Shown: positions 16,231 through 25,700, counted from the first letter of the stretch. The stretch is 61,633 nucleotides of DNA from Collinsella aerofaciens (GCF_015670795.1 NZ_JADPCJ010000012.1:1-61633); one strand, 5' to 3'. Translations and numbers: made by a program. Notes: a model not told the origin generated them from the letters alone.

Positions 16231-18195
16231 ATGGCAGAGAACCAGAACGCCGCCGATCAGGCATCGACGCTCAACGACGAGCGCGCCACCCGCCTGGCCA
16301 AGCGCGCCGCCCTGTTCGAGGCGGGCCAGAACCCCTATCCCGAGCACTCTGAGCTTGAGGACTACGTCGCCGATATCGAGACTAAGTACGCCGAGCTTGC
16401 CGATGGCGAGGACACCGAGGACGTCGTGAAGATCGCCGGCCGCGTGGTCGCCAAGCGCGGCCAGGGCAAGATAATGTTCATCGTCGTGCGCGATGCGACT
16501 GCCGAGATTCAGCTGTTCTGCCGCATCAACGACATGGACGAGGCTGCCTGGAATACGCTCAAGGCCCTCGACCTGGGCGACATCCTGGGCGTGACCGGCG
16601 TGGTCGTGCGCACCCAGCGCGGCCAGCTTTCCGTTGCCCCTAAGAGCGCGACCCTGCTTTCCAAGGCCGTTCGTCCACTGCCCGAGAAGTTCCACGGTCT
16701 TTCCGACAAGGAGACCCGCTATCGCCAGCGCTATGTTGACCTGATCGCCAACGACGACGTTCGCGAGACCTTCCGTAAGCGTTCGCAGATTCTCTCCACC
16801 TTCCGTCGCTTTATGGAGTCCGACGGCTACATGGAGGTCGAGACCCCCATCCTGCAGACCATCCAGGGTGGTGCCACGGCCAAGCCGTTCATTACCCACT
16901 TCAACGCGCTCGATCAGGAGTGCTACCTGCGTATTGCCACCGAGCTGCACCTCAAGCGCTGCATCGTCGGTGGTTTTGAGCGCGTGTTCGAGATCGGCCG
17001 CATCTTCCGTAACGAGGGCATGGACCTTACCCACAACCCCGAGTTCACCACGATGGAGGCCTACCGTGCCTTCTCCGACCTCGAGGGCATGAAGGCGCTC
17101 GCCCAGGGCGTCATTAAGGCGGCTAACAAGGCCATCGGTAACCCCGAGGTCATCGAGTACCAGGGCCAGACCATTGACCTTTCTGGTGAGTGGGCCAGCC
17201 GTCCCATGACCGACATCGTCTCCGACGTGCTCGGCAAGCAGGTCACCATCGACACGCCGGTCGAGGAGCTTGCTGCCGCCGCGCGCGAGAAGGGCCTGGA
17301 GATCAAGCCCGAGTGGACTGCCGGCAAGATCATCGCCGAGATTTACGATGAGCTGGGCGAGGACACCATCGTCAACCCGACCTTCGTGTGCGATTACCCC
17401 ATCGAGGTCAGCCCGCTCGCTAAGCGTTTTGAGGACGACCCGCGTTTGACTCACCGCTTTGAGCTGGTCATCGCCGGCCACGAGTACGCCAACGCATTCT
17501 CCGAGCTCAACGACCCGGTCGACCAGGCTGAGCGCTTTGCTGCCCAGATGGCCGAGAAGGCCGGCGGCGACGATGAGGCTATGGAGTATGACGAGGACTA
17601 CGTGCGCGCCCTCGAGTACGGTATGCCTCCCGCGGGCGGCATTGGCATTGGTATCGACCGCGTGGTCATGCTGCTCACCAACCAGGCTTCTATCCGCGAC
17701 GTGCTGCTGTTCCCGCACATGAAGCCCGAGAAGGGTTTCCAGTCCGGTGCCGCTGCTGCCAAGGCTGCCGAGGCCGGCAACACCGCGAGTCCCTTCGTCA
17801 AGCCGCTCAAGCCCACGGTTGATTATTCCAAGATTGCCGTCGAGCCGCTGTTTGAGGAGTTCGTCGACTTTGATACCTTCTCCAAGAGCGACTTCCGTGC
17901 TGTGAAGGTCAAGGCATGCGAGGCCGTCAAGAAGTCCAAGAAGCTGCTGAACTTTACGCTCGACGACGGCACCGGCACCGACCGCACCATCCTCTCCGGT
18001 ATTCACGCTTATTACGAGCCCGAGGACCTGGTTGGCAAGACCTTGCTCGCCATCACCAACCTGCCTCCGCGCAAGATGATGGGTATTCCCAGCTGCGGCA
18101 TGCTGATCAGCGCTGTCCACGAGGAGGAGGGCGAGGAGCGCCTCAACCTGATCCAGCTCGACGCCTCCATTCCCGCCGGCGCAAAGATGTACTAG
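16231..18195 (+). CDS. lysS: lysyl-tRNA synthetase with fused EMAP-type tRNA-binding domain
   Basis: A class-II LysRS that charges tRNA-Lys. The 654-residue protein is about 150 longer than a standard LysRS. Residues 1-510 contain an OB-fold anticodon-binding domain (VKIAGRVVAKRGQGKIMF) and the class-II core, with motif 2 near FRNEGMD and motif 3 near GGIGIGIDRVVML. A linker leads to residues 530-654, an EMAPII/Trbp111-like OB domain (DFRAVKVKACEAV, NLPPRKMMGI). That domain is known as a non-specific tRNA binder in MetRS and Arc1p and probably raises tRNA affinity here. GAGGAG precedes the ATG. Confidence 0.96.
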   Translation: MAENQNAADQASTLNDERATRLAKRAALFEAGQNPYPEHSELEDYVADIETKYAELADGEDTEDVVKIAGRVVAKRGQGKIMFIVVRDATAEIQLFCRINDMDEAAWNTLKALDLGDILGVTGVVVRTQRGQLSVAPKSATLLSKAVRPLPEKFHGLSDKETRYRQRYVDLIANDDVRETFRKRSQILSTFRRFMESDGYMEVETPILQTIQGGATAKPFITHFNALDQECYLRIATELHLKRCIVGGFERVFEIGRIFRNEGMDLTHNPEFTTMEAYRAFSDLEGMKALAQGVIKAANKAIGNPEVIEYQGQTIDLSGEWASRPMTDIVSDVLGKQVTIDTPVEELAAAAREKGLEIKPEWTAGKIIAEIYDELGEDTIVNPTFVCDYPIEVSPLAKRFEDDPRLTHRFELVIAGHEYANAFSELNDPVDQAERFAAQMAEKAGGDDEAMEYDEDYVRALEYGMPPAGGIGIGIDRVVMLLTNQASIRDVLLFPHMKPEKGFQSGAAAAKAAEAGNTASPFVKPLKPTVDYSKIAVEPLFEEFVDFDTFSKSDFRAVKVKACEAVKKSKKLLNFTLDDGTGTDRTILSGIHAYYEPEDLVGKTLLAITNLPPRKMMGIPSCGMLISAVHEEEGEERLNLIQLDASIPAGAKMY

Positions 18196-18197
18196 GG

Positions 18198-18228
18198 GGT
18201 TACGCGGGTTTACCAACCCGCGTAACCA
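18198..18228. repeat. GTTACGCGG hairpin, TACC loop (second copy)
   Basis: GGTTACGCGGGTT and AACCCGCGTAACC form a perfect 13-bp stem with loop TACC, 3 nt after the lysS stop. Compared with the copy after dtd, T-A pairs are replaced by G-C pairs. Confidence 0.75.
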
Positions 18229-18270
18229 GTTGACGCTGCGCGCCGCCCAGGGCGACAATTTGTCATTCAA

Positions 18271-18310
18271 AAGGCAAGGCATGACCAGAAGGTCTATGCC
18301 TTGCCTTTTT
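18271..18310 (+). terminator. lysS terminator
   Basis: AAGGCAAGGCAT...ATGCCTTGCCTT, stem extended by ACC/GGT, followed by TTTTT. Strong and usable on both strands. Confidence 0.9.
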
Positions 18311-18548
18311 CATGCCAACTTGTTCGCCCTGGACGTCGCTCGCTGTCCGTCCTCTACCTGCGGCGTTGACTTGGTTGGCACTTAGGGACGTTCCTTTTCT
18401 GCCGGCACTTGGGGACAGTCCTAGTCGTTGGGGATCTACCGACGCATTGGGGGTTTGCGCCTTCCATGCATGACAGCCGTCTCTTTTATGTTTCCTTTAG
18501 CCGTTGCTGCCTAGGATGGGGGTTAGTCGGTAGGAAGGGAGCGTCTAT

Positions 18549-20117
18549 ATGGACGACGCGAGCGAGCGTTCAATCGAAGAGGACATGCTCGATCAGTTCA
18601 ATTACTTTGATGATGAGGACGAGGAGCTGATCGACCGTCGCGAGCCAGCGCCGCTTGATTCCTTTGATCTGGTCGATGAAGAGCCCGACGAGGACGAGGG
18701 CGAATCGGCGGAGCCCTCACAGCCTTCGCGCCTTGACTCGCTGCTTTCGAGAGCCCCCATGCACCACGGCGTTCGTGCCGGCGCGCTCCATATGAAAACT
18801 GACTGGCACCAGATCGTGACGGCAGGCGATGAGCTTGCCGTCGATGCGCCACTCACCGATAAGTCATCCATCATCTGCCGCACTGGCATGCTTATGCTGG
18901 CAAGCGGAACAGGTGCCTGGCGTGTGCGCGATACCATGAATCGTGTTGCTGCCGTACTCGGCGTCACGATTCACGTCGACCTGAGTCTTCTGTCGTTTGA
19001 GTGCACTTGCATCGAAGATGGCCACTGCTTTAACGAGGTTGTCAGCCTGCCCACAACGGGAGTCAATACCCATCGCATTTGGATGATGGAGAGTTTCCTC
19101 AAGGAAATTGAGACCTATGGTCGTCGCTTCACGGTACACGAGTATCACGAGATGCTCAAGACCGTTGAGAGTTCAAAACCCGATTACTCTCCCTGGCAAC
19201 AGGGCCTTGCGGCAGCTTGTGCTTGCGGCGCCTTCGTCTTTTTGCTCGGCGGCGGCCCTATCGAGATGGCCTGCGCGTTTGTGGGCGCGGGTGTCGGCAA
19301 CTTTGCCCGCTCCCATATTCTCAAGCAAGGCCTTGGTCAGTTCAGCGCGCTGACGACCGGCGTTGCGCTCGCTTGCGTTTCGTATCTGCTGGCATTGCTC
19401 GGCCTTGGCCAGGTCGTACCGGGGGCAATGTCGCACCAAGAAGGCTATATCGGCGCCATGCTCTTTGTGATTCCCGGCTTTCCGCTCATTACGGCAGGCC
19501 TCGACATCGCTAAGCTCGACATGCGAAGTGGTATCGAGCGCCTGTCATATGCCGTATCGATTATTGTGATGGCGACGCTCGTAGGTTGGATGGTTGCCGA
19601 GTGTGTTGGCCTGGCGCCGGACGACTTTGCGCCGCTCGGCCTTTCGCCGCTTGCTCTTACGCTCCTGCGCGTGGTGATGAGCTTCGTTGGCGTATTCGGC
19701 TTCTCGGTGATGTTCAACAGCCCGGTAAAGATGGCCGCGGCAGCTGGGCTGATCGGCGCCGTGTCCAATACCCTGCGTCTGACCCTTGTCGATGCGCCGA
19801 CGATGATTCCCTTCCTGGGCCTCAGCACGGGAATGCCTCCCGAGGCAGCAGCGTTTATCGGCGCGCTGGTATCGGGTCTGCTGGCAAGCTTGGCCGAAGT
19901 CAAGCTCACCTACCCGCGTATCGCTCTCACGGTGCCTTCGATTGTCATTATGGTGCCGGGTTTGTATCTGTATCGCTCGATGTATTACATGTGCACCTTC
20001 GACACGGTCAATATGCTCGGCTGGTTTGTGCGCGCAGTGCTCATCGTGGCGTTTTTGCCCGTTGGCCTGGGTGTGGCGCGTACGCTCACCGACCCTCGCT
20101 GGCGCCACACCAGCTAA
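18549..20117 (+). CDS. threonine/serine exporter family membrane protein (ThrE-like)
   Basis: A 522-residue membrane protein combining both halves of the ThrE family (DUF1212 plus DUF3815), which in Corynebacterium exports threonine and serine. Residues 1-75 are very acidic and probably disordered (EEDMLDQFNYFDDEDEELID). About 95-200 is the soluble ThrE domain (VRDTMNRVAAVLGV), and from about 215 roughly ten hydrophobic helices follow. The acidic tail is unusual. Substrate is inferred from family only. The stop TAA at 20115-20117 begins a GGGA(GA)CAGG hairpin repeat. Confidence 0.82.
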   Translation: MDDASERSIEEDMLDQFNYFDDEDEELIDRREPAPLDSFDLVDEEPDEDEGESAEPSQPSRLDSLLSRAPMHHGVRAGALHMKTDWHQIVTAGDELAVDAPLTDKSSIICRTGMLMLASGTGAWRVRDTMNRVAAVLGVTIHVDLSLLSFECTCIEDGHCFNEVVSLPTTGVNTHRIWMMESFLKEIETYGRRFTVHEYHEMLKTVESSKPDYSPWQQGLAAACACGAFVFLLGGGPIEMACAFVGAGVGNFARSHILKQGLGQFSALTTGVALACVSYLLALLGLGQVVPGAMSHQEGYIGAMLFVIPGFPLITAGLDIAKLDMRSGIERLSYAVSIIVMATLVGWMVAECVGLAPDDFAPLGLSPLALTLLRVVMSFVGVFGFSVMFNSPVKMAAAAGLIGAVSNTLRLTLVDAPTMIPFLGLSTGMPPEAAAFIGALVSGLLASLAEVKLTYPRIALTVPSIVIMVPGLYLYRSMYYMCTFDTVNMLGWFVRAVLIVAFLPVGLGVARTLTDPRWRHTS

Positions 20118-20152
20118 TTGGTGCAAGGGAGACAGGTTACTTTGCACCAAAT
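20115..20152 (+). repeat. GGGACAG-type hairpin at the ThrE-like stop
   Basis: Perfect 9-bp arms TTGGTGCAA (20118-20126) and TTGCACCAA (20142-20150) enclose GGGAGACAGGTTAC, starting at the stop codon. Confidence 0.75.
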
Positions 20153-20153
20153 G

Positions 20154-20220
20154 AGTTGCGGTGAAATAGGGACTGAATTGCTGCTTAAAGGGTCAAAACA
20201 GTCCGTATTCCACCGCAACT
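20154..20220 (+). repeat. long hairpin with GGGACTG core
   Basis: AGTTGCGGTG-AAATA-GGGACTG (20154-20175) pairs with CAGTCC-GTATTC-CACCGCAACT (20199-20220), with a 23-nt loop. It is adjacent to, and related in design to, the GGGACAG repeats. Confidence 0.7.
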
Positions 20221-20337
20221 TATGGGGTCGGGGGATTATCGGTGCCCTGCATCTTCATAAACTCAACGCTTACGAAGCGCATGCGTTTCGTGCTAGGCTG
20301 GTTCCACCACATAAGTAGTCGCAGACGCGCGTACCAC

Positions 20338-20396
20338 GGGCGGGCGAGATGAAGTTCCAACAGCTCCATCTTGCCCGCCCGTTTTTGTTGCGTGGC
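20338..20396 (+). terminator. terminator or attenuator before the DUF2798 gene
   Basis: CGGGCGGGC...GCCCGCCCG, extended inward by AGATG/CATCT, is followed by TTTTTG and lies only about 35 nt before the next ATG. A promoter-like GTGCTAGGCT lies at about 20288-20298, so this could be conditional attenuation rather than the end of the previous unit. Confidence 0.65.
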
Positions 20397-20430
20397 GCCG
20401 CGGTACAACACAGAGAGGAATCTGCCCTTT

Positions 20431-20979
20431 ATGCCTATCAACAAACGAGAGAGCCTGCTGTTCACCTTTATCATGTGCTTTTGCATGGTGCTCTGGATGA
20501 GCATCTACAACGTTGCCCTGCAGCACGGGGCCATCAACGGCGAGGTCGTTGCCGCTGCGTGGCTCGGCTTCCCCGTTGCCTACATTTTTGCCATGTGCTG
20601 CGACTGGTTCGTCGCCAGCCCGCTCGCCAAGGGTTTCGCCTTTAAGTACTTGGTCACGCCGGGCAAGAGCTCGCCACTTGCCATGACGCTCGCCGTCAGC
20701 TCCTGCATGGTCGTCCCCATGGTTATCATCATGTCGCTGTACGGTGCCTGCGAGGGTCTGACGCACATGCCCGGCGGCATCCTTGCGAACCTGTATTCCG
20801 TGCCCGCGATCTGGATGATCAACATCCCGCATAATTTTGTGATGGCGCTGCCGTGGAACCTTTTGGTAGCCGGTCCGATTTCCCGCTTCGTCTTCCGTCG
20901 CGCCTTCCCTGTGGGGACGGTTTTCGAGGAGGAGCATGCCGAGCTCTTGGAGCAGGCTATGGCTCCTGAGTGCGAGTAG
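20431..20979 (+). CDS. DUF2798 family membrane protein
   Basis: A 182-residue integral membrane protein with about four hydrophobic segments (near residues 8-25, 41-60, 83-105 and 124-150). It resembles the small DUF2798 family, for which no function is established. It starts at ATG after GAGAGGAA. The leader contains a strong terminator-like hairpin, so expression may be conditional. A weaker palindrome (GCGGCTGC/GCAGCCGC, 21146-21173) follows about 170 nt after the stop. Confidence 0.7.
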   Translation: MPINKRESLLFTFIMCFCMVLWMSIYNVALQHGAINGEVVAAAWLGFPVAYIFAMCCDWFVASPLAKGFAFKYLVTPGKSSPLAMTLAVSSCMVVPMVIIMSLYGACEGLTHMPGGILANLYSVPAIWMINIPHNFVMALPWNLLVAGPISRFVFRRAFPVGTVFEEEHAELLEQAMAPECE

Positions 20980-21260
20980 CTCGCTTAGGGATCTGCTGAG
21001 CGCGGGCGACTTGCTTGGTTGGAGCCCTAAGCGTGGATAGCTCGCTCGGCGACATCGCGGGCGCGAGCGGTGCGCATGACAGGAGGGCCCGTGCTGCTCC
21101 GTTGCCCGACGTGCTAGCGCGCAGAACAATCTGTTGGTGCATTCGGCGGCTGCTGAAGCGTTTCGGCAGCCGCTATTTATACGGAGTTTAAATACAACAG
21201 TCTGTTGTATTACGTAGAGTGGTATATCTCTAGCAGGAAAAATGCGAGAGACGGAGCATT
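20980..21260. other. regulatory intergenic region before the activase gene
   Basis: It contains the GCGGCTGC/GCAGCCGC hairpin (21146-21173), a likely terminator without a long T-run, and the palindrome at 21191-21211. No gene seen. Confidence 0.6.
21191..21211. promoter_or_regulatory. palindromic operator before the activase gene
   Basis: AATACAACAG (21191-21200) and CTGTTGTATT (21202-21211) are perfect inverted repeats around one T. This is the size and shape of a TetR-family site. It lies 50 nt before a gene that overlaps a tetR gene, so autoregulation of both is the simplest reading. Confidence 0.72.
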
Positions 21261-24200
21261 ATGGCGTTGCTAGTAGGACTGGACGTAGGGTCGACGACGA
21301 CCAAAGTTTACGCGATGCACGAGGATATGACCGAGGCGTGGTGGGGATATCGCCGCCACGGGGCGTGTCAGACAGCGAGCGTGCGCGCCATGCTCGGCGA
21401 GCTCGCCGAGCGCTTTCCCCATGAGTCACTGCGCGTTGCGGTGACCGGCTCGGGTGCGCGCGATATCGCGACCGCGCTGGGCGCCTCGTACGTTCAGGAG
21501 GTGGTCGCCAACGCGCTCGCGATCAGCAGGTTCTATCCGCAGACGCGCTGCGCCATCGAGCTGGGCGGCCAAGACGCCAAGATGATCTTCTTCCGCACCA
21601 ACGATAAGGGAGACATCGAGGTTGCCGACATGCGCATGAACGGCTCGTGCGCAGGCGGTACCGGTGCATTTATCGACGAGATGGCAAAGCTCATGGGGGT
21701 CGGCACCGAATCGGGCGAGTTCGAGCAGCTCGCAAGCCGGGGAACGACCGTCCACGAGGTCTCGGGCCGCTGCGGCGTGTACGCAAAGACCGATATCCAG
21801 CCGCTGCTCAACGAGGGCATTCCTACCACCGACCTGGCGCTTTCGGCGCTTCACGCGGTCGCCCGCCAAACGATCGGCGGTCTGGCCCAGGGTATCGACA
21901 TCGAGCCGCCGGTAATCTTCGAGGGCGGTACGCTCGCCTACAACCCCACACTGGTCCGCGTGTTCCGGGAGCAACTGAATCTATCGGACGATCAGGTTAT
22001 CGTCCCGCGCGATCCGCAGATCATGGTCGCGCGCGGTGCCGCCCTGTCGCTGACCGACATGTTCGCATCGTCCCAACCGATCGACCTTCCCGACGCTTTT
22101 GTCCGGCTGGATAAGCTCGAGACGGTCGCGCCCGCAAGCGGGGAGGGACGTCTTGCCCAGCCCTTTTTTGCCACACCTGCCGAGCAGGCGGATTTTACGG
22201 CACGCCATGGCAAAGAGACGCCGGCAAAGGGTCCGGATGCGTATGCGCCCGGAGAGACGGTGCGTGTGGCGCTCGGTATCGATTCGGGGAGCACGACGAC
22301 CAAGTTCGCCCTGGTCGATGAGGCGGGTGAGCTTGTCGATTCGTTCTACGCGTCTAATAACGGCAGACCGCTCGACGTCGCCCAACAGGGTCTTGTCAGC
22401 TTGAAGAACCGCTGGGAGACAGCGGGAGTCACGCTTGCGATCGATGCCGTGGGCACCACGGGATACGGCGAGGAGCTTTTCGCGCGCGCGTTCCACGCCG
22501 ACTACCATACGGTCGAGACGGTCGCGCACGCCCGCGCCGCGTGCGCATGCGTTCCCGATGCGACCTTCGTGCTCGACATCGGCGGACAGGATATGAAGGC
22601 CATCTGGCTCAACCACGGCGTGCTGACCGATATCGTCGTCAACGAGGCGTGCTCTGCGGGCTGCGGCTCGTTCCTCGAGGGTTTTGCCAAAAACCTCGGA
22701 ATAGCCGTTGAGGATATCGCGACCGAGGCATTTTCGTCCAAAGCCCCCGCCGTTCTCGGCAGCCGCTGCACGGTGTTCATGAACAGCAGCGTCGTTTCCG
22801 AGCAGCGGCGCGGTAAGGGTCCGGGCGACATCATGGCCGGTCTCTGCCGTTCGATTATCGAGAACGTGTTCACCAAGGTCATTCGCGTTTCAAATCTCAA
22901 CCGTCTGGGCGACAAAGTCGTCGTCCAGGGCGGCACGTTCCGAAACGACGCGGTGCTGCGCGCATTCGAGCAGTATCTGGGCAAATCCGTCACGCGTGCG
23001 CCCCACCCGGGGCTGATGGGCGCTATCGGTATCGCCCTGCTCGCGCGCGAGGAATGCCGCAAGGGCGACGCCGGCACGTCGTTTATCGGGCTCGATGCCG
23101 TGGAGCGCTTCGAGCATCGCGAGTTCGGCGGCGTTACCTGCCGTCGGTGCAACAACCGCTGCCAGCGCGCGGTCGTGGCATTTGGCGACGGCTCGCTTTA
23201 CGTCACGGGCAATCGCTGCCCGCGCGGCGGCGCCATCTCATGGGATGAGCTCGTGCGCGAGGTTCCCGCGGCGGAGGAGCTGCGTCCGCAGGGTGCTTGC
23301 GAGGCACAGGCACCCGGCACGGGGCGCGACCGGACCGCGGCTGCCCCCAATCTCTTTGTCGACCGCGAGAAGCTGCTGTTCGAGTCGTACCCCACGGTTC
23401 CCGTCAGCGGGGGGCGCGATGTCACGATCGGCATTCCCCGTGTGCTCGAGTTCTGGGACACCATGCCGTTCTGGTCGACGTTCTTCAGCACGCTCGGCTT
23501 TAAGGTGCGCGTCTCGGGACGCAGCACCAAGGCGATGTACGAGCGCGGTCTGGCGCACGTCACATCCGACACCGTGTGCTTCCCGGCCAAGCTCGTCCAC
23601 GGGCACATCCGCAATCTCGTCGACGCCGGCGTCGACCGCATCTTCATGCCCATCATCACGACGGTGCCCACCGAAAACACCGCCTCTACCAGCGAGTGGA
23701 TGTGCGCCGTCGTAAAGGGATACCCCTACGTGATGCGCAATTCCGATAACCCGGAGGAGCGTTTCGGCGTTCCGTTCGATACGCCGCTGTTCCACTGGTA
23801 CGACGAGGGCGACCGAAACCGCCAGCTCAAGGCGTGGTGCAAGGAGACCTTCGATATCGATGCCGACCTGGTTGCCAAGGCGACCGAGCAGGCGGACCGC
23901 GCGCAGGAGACGTTTGAGAACCAGCTGCAGCTGCGCGGCAGGCAGGTGCTCGAGAACGTGCACGAGGACGGCGGCTACGCGGTGGTGATCGCTTCGCGCC
24001 CGTACCACAACGACCCGCTGGTCAACCACGGGCTGCCCAAGCTCTTCTCTGAGCGCGGCATCCCCGTGCTGACGCCCGATGCGGTGCCGGGGGTCTGCAA
24101 CGTCGATCTTTCCAACAGCCGCATCGACATCGTGAACAACTACCATGCGCGCATGCTGTCGTGCGCGGTCATCGTCGCATCGACGCCCGAGCTCGAGCTC

Positions 24201-25700
24201 GTGCAGATGGGCAGCTTCGGCTGCGGCCACGATGCGTATCTCACCGACGAGATCGCGCGCATGATGGGCGAGATGGGCTCCAAGGTTCCGATGATGATCA
24301 AGCTCGATGAGAGCGACGTCGCCGGTCCCATGGGCATTCGCGTGCGTTCGTTTATCGAGTCGGTCAACCGTCGTCGCGCGGAGGAGCGTGCCGAGGGCGC
24401 CCGGGTGCACGCGGTCCATCCGCTCGACGACCCGTATAAGGTCAAGTACACCAAGCGCGACCGGCACGACAAGATCGCGCTGGTCCCCAACACCTCCCAT
24501 GCGTTCTGCAGGCTCATGACCGCGGCGATGCGCAATCAGGGCGTGCGCGCCGAGGCCCTTGATATCGGGCGCGAGGATGCCATCCGCCTGGGCAAACGCT
24601 ATGTGCACAACGACATCTGCTTCCCCGCGCAAATCGTGATCGGCGAGGCGCTCGCGGCACTCGAGAGCGGTAAGTACGACCCGCACGACGTCGCCGTGGT
24701 GACTGGCAAGTATATCGGCGACTGCCGCCTGACGCACTACATGCCCCTGCTGCGCCGCGCGCTCGACGACGCGGGATACGACTATGTCCCGGTGCTCACC
24801 AACGACGACGTCGATGCCCACAATGCGCATCCGGGCTTCAAGCTCGGCCTTGGCCCGAGCATCCAGATCGCCTACGGTCTTCCCATGATCGATGCCCTCG
24901 AGGCCATGCTTAGGCGCATCCGTCCCTACGAGCTCGAGAAGGGCGCGGCGGACGCTGCGTTCGACCGCGCGCTCGATGAGGTTATCGAGGGCATGGAGCG
25001 CTCCGGGCTGAGAGGCCAGGCGACGGGCTTCAAACGCGCGCTTGCGATCATGGACGCCGTTCCGTACGACCGCTCGAACCCGCATCCGACCGTTCTCATC
25101 GTGGGCGAGTACCTGCTCAATTTCCATCTCGGCGCCAACCACGAGATCGAGCGCTACCTCGAGGACAACGGGCTCGAGGTCATCGAGGCGCGCATGACCG
25201 ACGTGATCCGCAAGACCTATTTCTACAAGCATGCGCAGTCGCGCGAGTTCCACGTCGACCTGTCGCTGCCCGAAAAGGCCTGGTACGCCACGGCGGACAA
25301 CCTGTTCGAGCTCGCGCACGACCGTTGCGACCGCCTGGGCGCGGCGAGCCCGCTCTACGAGCCGCCGACGCGCATGCCCGAGCTCGTGCGCGCGAGCGAT
25401 AAGATCCTGCACCATACGTTCGATGCGGGCGAGGGCGTGCTGATTCCGGCGGAGATCCTCGAGCACGCCAAGCGCGGCTGCCGCAACTTCGTGATCCTGC
25501 AGCCGTTCGGGTGTCTGCCCAACCATGTCGTGGGGCGTGGGCTCATCCATGCGCTCAAGGAGCAGTATCCCACGGCGCAGTTCCTGCCGCTCGACTACGA
25601 TCCCGACGTGAGCTTCGCCAACGTGGAGAACCGTCTTCAGATGCTCATCATGAACGCCAAGGCGCAGGGGTGCGGTGAGGCGCATGGCGAGACCGCGTAA
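21261..25700 (+). CDS. large acyl-CoA dehydratase activase-related protein (BadF/BadG/DUF2229)
   Basis: A 1479-residue protein of the ASKHA ATPase type related to activators of 2-hydroxyacyl-CoA dehydratases and benzoyl-CoA reductases. Residues 1-260 are a first activase domain (GLDVGSTTTKVY, SCAGGTGAFIDEMA). Residues 335-590 are a second (GIDSGSTTTKFA, EACSAGCGSFLEG), where Cys residues usually bind a [4Fe-4S] cluster between protomers. A small Cys cluster (CRRCNNRCQR, about 628) precedes the DUF2229-like part (about 720-940) and a C-terminal part resembling dehydratase subunits. Such long fusions are a known family of unknown substrate. An overlapping tetR gene and an operator suggest induction. 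Confidence 0.9.
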   Translation: MALLVGLDVGSTTTKVYAMHEDMTEAWWGYRRHGACQTASVRAMLGELAERFPHESLRVAVTGSGARDIATALGASYVQEVVANALAISRFYPQTRCAIELGGQDAKMIFFRTNDKGDIEVADMRMNGSCAGGTGAFIDEMAKLMGVGTESGEFEQLASRGTTVHEVSGRCGVYAKTDIQPLLNEGIPTTDLALSALHAVARQTIGGLAQGIDIEPPVIFEGGTLAYNPTLVRVFREQLNLSDDQVIVPRDPQIMVARGAALSLTDMFASSQPIDLPDAFVRLDKLETVAPASGEGRLAQPFFATPAEQADFTARHGKETPAKGPDAYAPGETVRVALGIDSGSTTTKFALVDEAGELVDSFYASNNGRPLDVAQQGLVSLKNRWETAGVTLAIDAVGTTGYGEELFARAFHADYHTVETVAHARAACACVPDATFVLDIGGQDMKAIWLNHGVLTDIVVNEACSAGCGSFLEGFAKNLGIAVEDIATEAFSSKAPAVLGSRCTVFMNSSVVSEQRRGKGPGDIMAGLCRSIIENVFTKVIRVSNLNRLGDKVVVQGGTFRNDAVLRAFEQYLGKSVTRAPHPGLMGAIGIALLAREECRKGDAGTSFIGLDAVERFEHREFGGVTCRRCNNRCQRAVVAFGDGSLYVTGNRCPRGGAISWDELVREVPAAEELRPQGACEAQAPGTGRDRTAAAPNLFVDREKLLFESYPTVPVSGGRDVTIGIPRVLEFWDTMPFWSTFFSTLGFKVRVSGRSTKAMYERGLAHVTSDTVCFPAKLVHGHIRNLVDAGVDRIFMPIITTVPTENTASTSEWMCAVVKGYPYVMRNSDNPEERFGVPFDTPLFHWYDEGDRNRQLKAWCKETFDIDADLVAKATEQADRAQETFENQLQLRGRQVLENVHEDGGYAVVIASRPYHNDPLVNHGLPKLFSERGIPVLTPDAVPGVCNVDLSNSRIDIVNNYHARMLSCAVIVASTPELELVQMGSFGCGHDAYLTDEIARMMGEMGSKVPMMIKLDESDVAGPMGIRVRSFIESVNRRRAEERAEGARVHAVHPLDDPYKVKYTKRDRHDKIALVPNTSHAFCRLMTAAMRNQGVRAEALDIGREDAIRLGKRYVHNDICFPAQIVIGEALAALESGKYDPHDVAVVTGKYIGDCRLTHYMPLLRRALDDAGYDYVPVLTNDDVDAHNAHPGFKLGLGPSIQIAYGLPMIDALEAMLRRIRPYELEKGAADAAFDRALDEVIEGMERSGLRGQATGFKRALAIMDAVPYDRSNPHPTVLIVGEYLLNFHLGANHEIERYLEDNGLEVIEARMTDVIRKTYFYKHAQSREFHVDLSLPEKAWYATADNLFELAHDRCDRLGAASPLYEPPTRMPELVRASDKILHHTFDAGEGVLIPAEILEHAKRGCRNFVILQPFGCLPNHVVGRGLIHALKEQYPTAQFLPLDYDPDVSFANVENRLQMLIMNAKAQGCGEAHGETA

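Larger units (their letters stand above)
18196..18548. other. gene-free stretch after lysS
   Basis: It holds the GTTACGCGG-type hairpin, the lysS terminator and, at 18378-18424, two adjacent half-copies of the GGGACAG repeat (GGCACTTAGGGACGTTCC and GGCACTTGGGGACAGTCC). The ribosome site of the next gene follows. Confidence 0.7.

Noticed and set aside
16099..18282. 727-codon open frame antisense to lysS
   Set aside because: It is the mirror of a clear synthetase and contains no family motif.
20118..20318. 66-codon open frame after the ThrE-like gene
   Set aside because: It lies within two hairpin repeats.
21261..25700. Activase gene as an artefact of fused genes
   Set aside because: Proteins of this length and domain order are a known family, and the frame is continuous with even codon use.
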